Origin: an uncultured Collinsella sp.
GTDB lineage: Bacteria; Actinomycetota; Coriobacteriia; Coriobacteriales; Coriobacteriaceae
Length of the DNA: 25,926 bases
Direction: 5' to 3'
Assembly (NCBI GenBank): GCA_902494625.1
Contig: CABUUB010000024.1
Location: 1-25,926, forward strand
Part shown: piece by piece, positions 21,063-25,926 of the stretch
Position numbering within the stretch: position 1 is the stretch's first letter
How the letters are laid out: every line of letters starts with the position of its first letter
Notes under the pieces: generated by a model
Database searches by the model: none
Told to the model about the DNA's origin: nothing
What the model saw: only the letters and a program-made list of their open reading frames with translations
Translations under genes and position numbers: made by a program

Positions 21063-22409
21063 CTACGCCACCAACTTGTCAAAAGCTCCGCGGCGGTTGA
21101 GCGCGGTAAACGCGACAACACAGATGGCTGCCGACAAAATCGATCCGCACGGCGAGGCGATACCCATGGGAAACAATGTATCGGAATAGGCGTTCGACAG
21201 CAGCCACGCGCCGGGCACGCGAATGAGCGCCACGGCCAGCACGTTGTGCGCAAAGCCGATGTAGCTCTTGCCATACGCAGCGAAAAAGCCGCTAAAGCAA
21301 ATGTGGATGCCGGCAAAAATCGCGTCGAAAATGTAGCTGCGCATATAGCCGGTGCCGGCGGCGACCACCGCGGCGTCCTTGGCAAAAAAGCCGATAAACG
21401 CCGGTGCCACCAGCCACATCAGCGCTGTGATCAGGCAGCCATACACTACCGAGATTGTCATGGCATCTTTGAGCACCTGACGTGCACGATCGCCCTTGCC
21501 CGCGCCGGCGTTTTGCGCCGTGAGCGCGCTGACGGTGGCACCCATGGAACTCGGCACAATGAACAAAAAGCTGATCATCTTCTCGACCAGGCCCACGGCA
21601 GCGGCATCGACCAGGCCGCGATGGTTGGCGATGACGGTGATAAACATAAACGCCACCTGGATGCAGCCGTCCTGCACGGCCACGGGCACGCCGATCTTAA
21701 GAATGCTGCCGAGCACCTCGGGCTGGGGACGCAGGTCGCTGCGCTTAACGTGGATGTTCGTACGGCGGCTCTTAAGCCACACGAGTGCGAGCGCAACGCT
21801 GGCCGTCTGGGCGGTTACCGTGCCGAGCGCCGCGCCCACGGGGCCGAGCCCCATGTGGCCGATAAACAGAAAGTCGAGCGTGATGTTAATGATGCACGCG
21901 ACGCCAATCACGTACATAGGCGAGCGCGAATCGCCCAGCCCGCGAAAGATGGCCGAAAGAATGTTGTACGCGGCGATAAAGGGAATGCCGATAAAGCAGA
22001 TGCGCAGGTAGGCGGCGGTGCCTTCGACTGCCTCGGCCGGCGTGCCAATGAGCGCCACGATTTGCGGGCATAGTGCAAACAAGATGGCGGCCAGCACCAC
22101 CGAGACGCCCATAAAGAGTGTGATAGTGTTGCCGATGGCGGTCTCGGCACGGTCAAACCGGCGCGAACCCACGGCGTGGCCGACGATGACCGTCGTTCCC
22201 ATGGCCAGGCCAACGAGCGTCACGGTAATGATATAGAGCGTCTGCGCGCCATTGCCCACGGCGGTGATGCCGGCGGCGCCGCTAAACTGCCCCATCATGT
22301 ACAGGTCGGCCATGCCGTAGAGCATCTGCAAAAAGTACGAGAGCATATAAGGCAGGGCAAAGACCGCGATGGTCTTGAGGACATTGCCGCGTGTGAGGTC
22401 GTGTTCCAT
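21063..22409 (-). CDS. MATE-family multidrug/Na+(H+) antiporter
   Basis: A 448-residue inner-membrane exporter of normal MATE length with about 12 hydrophobic segments in two homologous halves. Family features include LPYMLSYFLQMLYGMADLYM at the start, GLAMGTTVIVGHAVGSRR, YNILSAIFRGLGDSRSPM, GPVGAALGTVTAQT, and VSALTAQNAGAGKGDRAR opening the second-half signature. The ATG at 22409 lacks a strong ribosome-binding site. It is followed by the MerR regulator and preceded by a MerR-type promoter, which points to induction by a toxic compound. Substrate range cannot be read from sequence. Confidence 0.93.
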   Translation of the reverse strand: MEHDLTRGNVLKTIAVFALPYMLSYFLQMLYGMADLYMMGQFSGAAGITAVGNGAQTLYIITVTLVGLAMGTTVIVGHAVGSRRFDRAETAIGNTITLFMGVSVVLAAILFALCPQIVALIGTPAEAVEGTAAYLRICFIGIPFIAAYNILSAIFRGLGDSRSPMYVIGVACIINITLDFLFIGHMGLGPVGAALGTVTAQTASVALALVWLKSRRTNIHVKRSDLRPQPEVLGSILKIGVPVAVQDGCIQVAFMFITVIANHRGLVDAAAVGLVEKMISFLFIVPSSMGATVSALTAQNAGAGKGDRARQVLKDAMTISVVYGCLITALMWLVAPAFIGFFAKDAAVVAAGTGYMRSYIFDAIFAGIHICFSGFFAAYGKSYIGFAHNVLAVALIRVPGAWLLSNAYSDTLFPMGIASPCGSILSAAICVVAFTALNRRGAFDKLVA

Positions 22410-22451
22410 GGGCGGGGTACTTTCTGGCTTGGTTCGTTTAGGTATCAGTGT

Positions 22452-22482
22452 AGTGAAAACCCTATAACGATTGTAGAGTCAA
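22452..22482 (-). promoter_or_regulatory. MerR-type promoter/operator of the MATE-MerR operon
   Basis: On the minus strand TTGACT (22477-22482) and TTCACT (22452-22457) are separated by 19 bp, the elongated spacer typical of MerR-activated promoters. A dyad at 22459-22479 (ACCCTATAA-n3-TTGTAGAGT) lies within and across the spacer. Drug-responsive MerR regulators use similar CTCTA..TAGGGT sites. Confidence 0.8.
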
Positions 22483-22568
22483 GGTTTGTGTTGACGACGG
22501 GGCGAAAAAAATAGTCACGCTCCAAGCACGATGCTTTGGCCCTCTGTGCCCCTCACCTCGCCTCAAAC

Positions 22569-22625
22569 CATCGCAACATTCAACGTTTTTTGCCAAAATC
22601 GGGAAAAGCATCGAATGTTGTGATG
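22569..22625. repeat. Palindromic repeat, family B, copy 1
   Basis: A 57-nt sequence, 54 of 57 identical to 23811-23867 in the same orientation. Its arms (CATCGCAACATTC side and GAATGTTGTGATG) pair with one A-C and one G-T exception. The centre is GTTTTTTGCCAAAA. It lies 105 nt upstream of the nuclease-fold gene. The rest of the 321-bp gap holds the MATE promoter; elsewhere I see nothing. Confidence 0.9.
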
Positions 22626-22730
22626 GTTTTTCTGCCACTCGGCCGGGTGGAATCGCTTTCTTGCGCACGAAGGTGTGCGGACCCGTGGGCAGGGGAATAA
22701 GGTTGGTTATTCGACTCCATTGGAGGGCTC

Positions 22731-23768
22731 ATGGACCTGCCGATCGTCCTGTCCCATAAGACTGCCTGGCTGTACCACAACGTGGCGCGCCCGTCCGAGC
22801 CGCTCTCGCGAGCAAGCAGTCTATACGATGAGGACTCGCTTGCTAACGAGGCGGAACCGGTCGCGAGCCTGCCCAAATTGGGACTCGATGCCAAGGGGCT
22901 GAGGGCTTCAACGGCAGTTGGGATCGTTGTCGACTATCTGGTCTCGCTTGGTATTCCACGAGAAGAGCTCGATCATATCGACACGCTCGTCAACTTCGAT
23001 TTTGAGCGCTCGACGCCGGCTGGATTTAGGTGCCACGTGTTTGGAGCGCCGGTACCTCCAGGTCATCTTATCGAGGTGGCAGAGGGCCTTCTAGTGGTTG
23101 ATGAGGCCATGTGCTTTGTCCAAGCGGGTTCGTGGATGAGCGAGCCCGAGCAGCTGGAATATGGCTACGAAATCTGTGCCCGATACCATTTGAATCATCT
23201 GTCGACAGACGATTATATCGAGATGGGGCAGAGGTATACCGTTGCCGACTTGATTGCTTATTGCAATGAGAACCGATCTCGTCAGGGGGCCATACGCGCG
23301 GCCGCCGTGCTCAGGCGCGTGCACGATGGCGCGCGGTCGCCCATGGAGACGGCCACCGCAATCATGGTCGTAGCAAAACGTTCCCAGGGCGGTTTGGGAT
23401 ACGCCAAGGTTGAGCTCAACCATCGGGTCGATGTTCCCAACGAGTTCAAATATCTCGCTAAGGCCGGGTATTTCGAGATCGACGTATTTGCGCCTGCAAA
23501 CGGTACGGGGATTGAATACAACGGCTCGGACCATTTTGATAAACAGCGCAGCGCGTCGGATGCGGAGCGTATGACCGTGCTGAGCGCGCTGGGCTTTAGG
23601 ATGATCGTTCTCACCGGGACTCAGTTTGCCCATCAACTGCAATTGCATCGGGCGATGAATGCCATCGCGCTCGCTATGGGCCTTAAGTGCGACCGAAGCG
23701 AAGCGTTCCAGAAACGTCAGAACGACCTACGAGAATTCGTGATTCGGCACTGGGACGGCGGCCTTTAG
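22731..23768 (+). CDS. DUF559/Vsr-like nuclease-fold protein of unknown function
   Basis: A 345-residue protein. The C-terminal third has the acidic pattern of PD-(D/E)xK-fold nucleases of the DUF559/Vsr type: Glu206 in SPMETATAIM, Asp251 in FEIDVFAP, Glu262 in GIEYNGSDHF, then an Arg/Asp-rich helix and GFRMIVLTGTQF. The middle part (FRCHVFGAPVPP, EVAEGLLVVDEAMCF) resembles the region before the nuclease fold in actinobacterial DUF559 and AbiEi-like proteins. The N-terminal about 55 residues are of unknown type. The ATG at 22731 has GGAGGG 3 nt upstream. It is a single gene with no cognate partner and is bracketed by two near-identical 57-nt palindromes. It is not a REP-associated Y1 transposase. 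A defence or toxin-antitoxin link is possible but unproven. Confidence 0.75.
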   Translation: MDLPIVLSHKTAWLYHNVARPSEPLSRASSLYDEDSLANEAEPVASLPKLGLDAKGLRASTAVGIVVDYLVSLGIPREELDHIDTLVNFDFERSTPAGFRCHVFGAPVPPGHLIEVAEGLLVVDEAMCFVQAGSWMSEPEQLEYGYEICARYHLNHLSTDDYIEMGQRYTVADLIAYCNENRSRQGAIRAAAVLRRVHDGARSPMETATAIMVVAKRSQGGLGYAKVELNHRVDVPNEFKYLAKAGYFEIDVFAPANGTGIEYNGSDHFDKQRSASDAERMTVLSALGFRMIVLTGTQFAHQLQLHRAMNAIALAMGLKCDRSEAFQKRQNDLREFVIRHWDGGL

Positions 23769-23810
23769 GGACGTTCCGGTCCTTCTACGGGGTGCCGTGG
23801 GCAGGCAAAG

Positions 23811-23867
23811 CATCACAACATTCGACGTTTTTTGCCAAAAACGGGAAAAGCATCGAATGTTGTGATG
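23811..23867. repeat. Palindromic repeat, family B, copy 2
   Basis: Perfect 15-bp arms 23811-23825 and 23853-23867 (CATCACAACATTCGA and its complement) around a 27-nt centre shared with copy 1. It begins 43 nt after the stop of the nuclease-fold gene. There is no T-tract directly after the stem, so it is not a classical terminator. Confidence 0.9.
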
Positions 23868-24003
23868 GTTTGCGTGCTGAGGATGGGCTCGGGAAGCCGG
23901 TCTTGCTCGCAAAGGCTTTTCGTGTCGTACGTATGTCGACCCATTCTTCCCGTGCGGTACTATATTCCCTGAAGAATAAAGACTGGCGTGAGGGGAGGGC
24001 TGC

Positions 24004-25059
24004 GTGGACGGGCACGTGCAACATGACGGTTTTGGCCGTGATATCAACTACCTGCGCATTGCCGTTACCGACAAGTGCAATTTCCGCTGCATCTATTGCA
24101 TGCCAGCCGACGGCGTGGCACCCCGCGCGCACGACGAGCTGCTCAGCGCCGAGGAAATCGCCCGCTTTGTGCGCTTGGTAGCGGGGGAAGGCATTCACCG
24201 CGTGCGTCTGACGGGTGGCGAGCCGCTGGTCAGCCGCCGTATCATCCCGCTCATTCGTGACATCCGCGCGATTCCGCAGATCGAGGACATCTCGCTCACC
24301 ACCAATGGCGCCCTGCTACCCAAGCTGGCGCCGCAGCTCAAAGATGCCGGGCTTAACCGCGTCAACATCTCGCTCGACACGCTCGACCCCTCGCTGTTTG
24401 GAAAGATCACGCGCCTGGGTCGGCTCGAGCAGACCATGGCCGGCATCGATGCAGCGCTGGCTTGGGGCTTTGAGCCCGTTAAGGTGAACTGCGTTGTTGT
24501 GCGCCGGCTTAACCAGGATGTAGCTGCCCTCGCGCGCCTGACGGTCGATCGCCCTATCCACCTGCGGTTTATCGAATACATGCCCATTGGCGACGAACGT
24601 ACGAGCTCGCATTGCGCCGTGGACCCGCATGCGCCCACGCTCAATCCCGAGCTGTGGGACGCAAGCGACACCGTGCCGAGTGACGAGCTGCGAGCGCGCA
24701 TCAATGCCGGGGCCGCTGCGGTTGGCCTGGGTGAGCTTGAGCCGCTCGAGACCAACGACGCCCCCGCCGGCGCGGGTCCCGCGCGCTATTGGCACTTTCC
24801 GGGCGCGGCGGGAACGGTCGGCTTTATTAGCGCCATGTCCAACCATTTTTGTGCGAACTGCAACCGCCTGCGCCTGACGGCCGATGGCAACGTGCGTCCG
24901 TGCCTGTTCAGCGATGCCGAGTATTCGGTGCGTGAGGCACTGCGCCGCGGTGATGATATGCAGGTACTTTCTATTTGGCGCGATGCCGTGGCCCACAAAC
25001 CGCAGGAACACGCGATAATTGAGGGCACGCAACGATTTATGTCCCAAATCGGAGGATGA
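24004..25059 (+). CDS. moaA: GTP 3',8-cyclase (molybdenum cofactor biosynthesis protein A)
   Basis: A 351-residue radical-SAM enzyme for the first step of molybdopterin synthesis. The N-terminal [4Fe-4S] motif CNFRCIYC (Cys25, 29, 32) is followed by RLTGGEPLVSRR for SAM binding. The C-terminal cluster motif CANCNRLRLTADGNVRPC is present. The protein ends in the double glycine (QIGG) that MoaA needs for activity. The start is a GTG at 24004 with GGGGAGGG about 5 nt upstream. About 20 residues between RFIEYMPIGDE and the C-terminal part are low-complexity. A weak -10 (TACTAT, 23958-23963) lies upstream. The codons for the final GG double as the Shine-Dalgarno sequence of the moaC gene, which starts 4 nt after the stop, so the two are coupled. 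Confidence 0.96.
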   Translation: MDGHVQHDGFGRDINYLRIAVTDKCNFRCIYCMPADGVAPRAHDELLSAEEIARFVRLVAGEGIHRVRLTGGEPLVSRRIIPLIRDIRAIPQIEDISLTTNGALLPKLAPQLKDAGLNRVNISLDTLDPSLFGKITRLGRLEQTMAGIDAALAWGFEPVKVNCVVVRRLNQDVAALARLTVDRPIHLRFIEYMPIGDERTSSHCAVDPHAPTLNPELWDASDTVPSDELRARINAGAAAVGLGELEPLETNDAPAGAGPARYWHFPGAAGTVGFISAMSNHFCANCNRLRLTADGNVRPCLFSDAEYSVREALRRGDDMQVLSIWRDAVAHKPQEHAIIEGTQRFMSQIGG

Positions 25060-25063
25060 TCAT

Positions 25064-25926
25064 ATGGCCAAGAGCAGGTACGCCGATGCCACCAAGGCCG
25101 CTCGCAGGGCCGCGATGTCTGCCCACAAAGTCACGGCTGCGGCGAATGCTGGCAACGCCGACACGTCCGCGCAGCCGACTGCCAGTGCTGCCACCGAGCC
25201 CGCCCGCGACGCCCGCCGCGACGAGCTGACGCATGTGGACGCCAAGGGCGAGGTACGCATGGTCGACGTGTCCGACAAGGCCGAGACCCATCGCATCGCC
25301 ATCGCCGAGGGCACCATCCTCATGCATCCCGAGACGCAGGCCATGGTGCTGCAGGACCGCGCCAAAAAGGGCGACGTGCTTGCCTGCGCACGCGTGGCGG
25401 GCATCATGGCCATCAAGCGCACGAGCGACATCATTCCCATGTGTCATCCGCTGCTCATTACCAAGAGCAAGTGCGACATTGCACCCATCGCTCCGGCGGG
25501 GACGCCGGCCGAGGACGTGCCCGAGGGCTGGGCGCCGGCGCGTTCGGACGGGCAGGTTGGCTTTCACGTGCTGGTCACGGCGGGCGTGACGGGCAAGACG
25601 GGTATCGAGATGGAGGCTCTGACCGGCGCGAGTGCCGCGTGTCTAACGATCTATGACATGTGCAAGGCCGTCGATCGCGGCATGGAGATCGTCGACGTGC
25701 GCCTGCTGCACAAGGAGGGCGGCCGCTCGGGCGTGTGGGATCGTGCAGAGCGTCAGGTTGCTGCCGCCGAAACCGCGCTTGCCGCCGCAGACGGTAACGC
25801 GCCCGCGAGCGCACCCGTCGCCGTCGCGCCCGCAGTTCCGGCACCGGCCGTCCCCGCGATCGCGTTTATCGGCTTCCAAAACTCGGGCAAGACCACGCTC
25901 GTCGAGAAGGTTATCGCCGAGCTCAC
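25064..25926 (+). CDS. moaC: MoaC-MobB fusion: cyclic pyranopterin monophosphate synthase with C-terminal MobB domain (3' end outside window)
   Basis: The frame is open to the window edge (287 residues). About 50 Ala-rich residues precede the MoaC domain, which begins at ELTHVDAKGEVRMVDVSDKA and contains CARVAGIMAIKRTSDIIPMC, MCHPLLITK, TAGVTGKTGIEMEALTGAS and LLHKEGGRSGVW. Between two MoaC strands there is an insertion of about 20 Pro/Ala-rich residues (APIAPAG ... GWAPARSDG). After an Ala/Pro-rich linker a second domain starts: IAFIGFQNSGKTTLVEKVI, the P-loop of MobB, a GTP-binding accessory of molybdopterin guanine dinucleotide formation. MoaC makes cyclic pyranopterin from the MoaA product, so one polypeptide would join an early and a late cofactor step. 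The ribosome-binding site GGAGGA is inside the end of moaA. Confidence 0.9.
   Translation, partial: MAKSRYADATKAARRAAMSAHKVTAAANAGNADTSAQPTASAATEPARDARRDELTHVDAKGEVRMVDVSDKAETHRIAIAEGTILMHPETQAMVLQDRAKKGDVLACARVAGIMAIKRTSDIIPMCHPLLITKSKCDIAPIAPAGTPAEDVPEGWAPARSDGQVGFHVLVTAGVTGKTGIEMEALTGASAACLTIYDMCKAVDRGMEIVDVRLLHKEGGRSGVWDRAERQVAAAETALAAADGNAPASAPVAVAPAVPAPAVPAIAFIGFQNSGKTTLVEKVIAEL

Noticed and set aside
20115..22073. A 652-codon plus-strand frame antisense to the MerR and MATE genes.
   Set aside because: Both genes beneath it are certain; the antisense translation has no domain and begins inside the ligA terminator.
22569..23867. The two 57-nt repeats as a CRISPR array.
   Set aside because: There are only two copies 1.2 kb apart with a gene between, and no cas genes or regular spacers.
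24004..24024. Moco riboswitch upstream of moaA.
   Set aside because: The leader is short and I could not find the conserved riboswitch helices; the spacer instead carries the family B repeat.

Overview
The window looks like the chromosome of a high-GC Gram-positive gut bacterium of the class Coriobacteriia, probably Collinsella or a close relative. This is inferred from gene content (a GlnR-type regulator beside a glutamine synthetase, LigA, RelB/MNT and Coriobacteriia-like hypotheticals) and from codon use. No rRNA or other taxonomic marker is present, and I see no tRNA or rRNA genes, CRISPR array or complete insertion sequence.

Region 1 (1-9065) is an unsaturated-uronate / keto-deoxy-sugar module. 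After the 3' end of an FAD/NAD oxidoreductase come, on the minus strand, an RpiB-type isomerase (DhuI-like) and a KduD-like SDR dehydrogenase, then a divergently controlled kdgK-eda pair and a LacI repressor. Together they would convert unsaturated uronates through 2-keto-3-deoxygluconate and KDPG to pyruvate and glyceraldehyde-3-phosphate. Set among them are a GntR C-terminal fragment, an AAA ATPase with an unusual tandem-repeat promoter, and an intact GntR regulator. No lyase, hydrolase or uptake system is in the window.

Region 2 (9070-11834) holds a RelB-MNT fusion gene followed by a 14-codon stub that may be all that is left of a HEPN toxin. It continues with a glutamine synthetase homologue lacking three normally invariant metal ligands, and a GlnR-like regulator. 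A good match to the actinobacterial GlnR box lies upstream of the glutamine synthetase.

Region 3 (11950-17450) has lower GC and looks acquired. A three-gene plus-strand operon encodes a secreted C10 (streptopain-like) cysteine peptidase and two small exported proteins. A resident HtrA serine protease follows. Facing it is a minus-strand group of two small exported proteins, a DUF2975 membrane protein and its XRE partner.

Region 4 (17550-25926) is mostly core: ligA, a MerR regulator with a MATE exporter under a clear MerR-type promoter, a DUF559/Vsr-like nuclease-fold protein bracketed by two copies of a 57-nt palindromic repeat, moaA, and a MoaC gene that runs in frame into a MobB P-loop domain at the window edge.

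The most unusual general property is that many spacers carry long imperfect palindromes (15-33 bp arms, often with a loop of about 20-35 nt) of largely unrelated sequence. Two families occur twice, and each pair brackets a single gene. One pair shows compensatory base changes in the stem. These hairpins sit between cistrons and in leaders, so RNA processing, termination or a mobile-repeat origin are the leading explanations.
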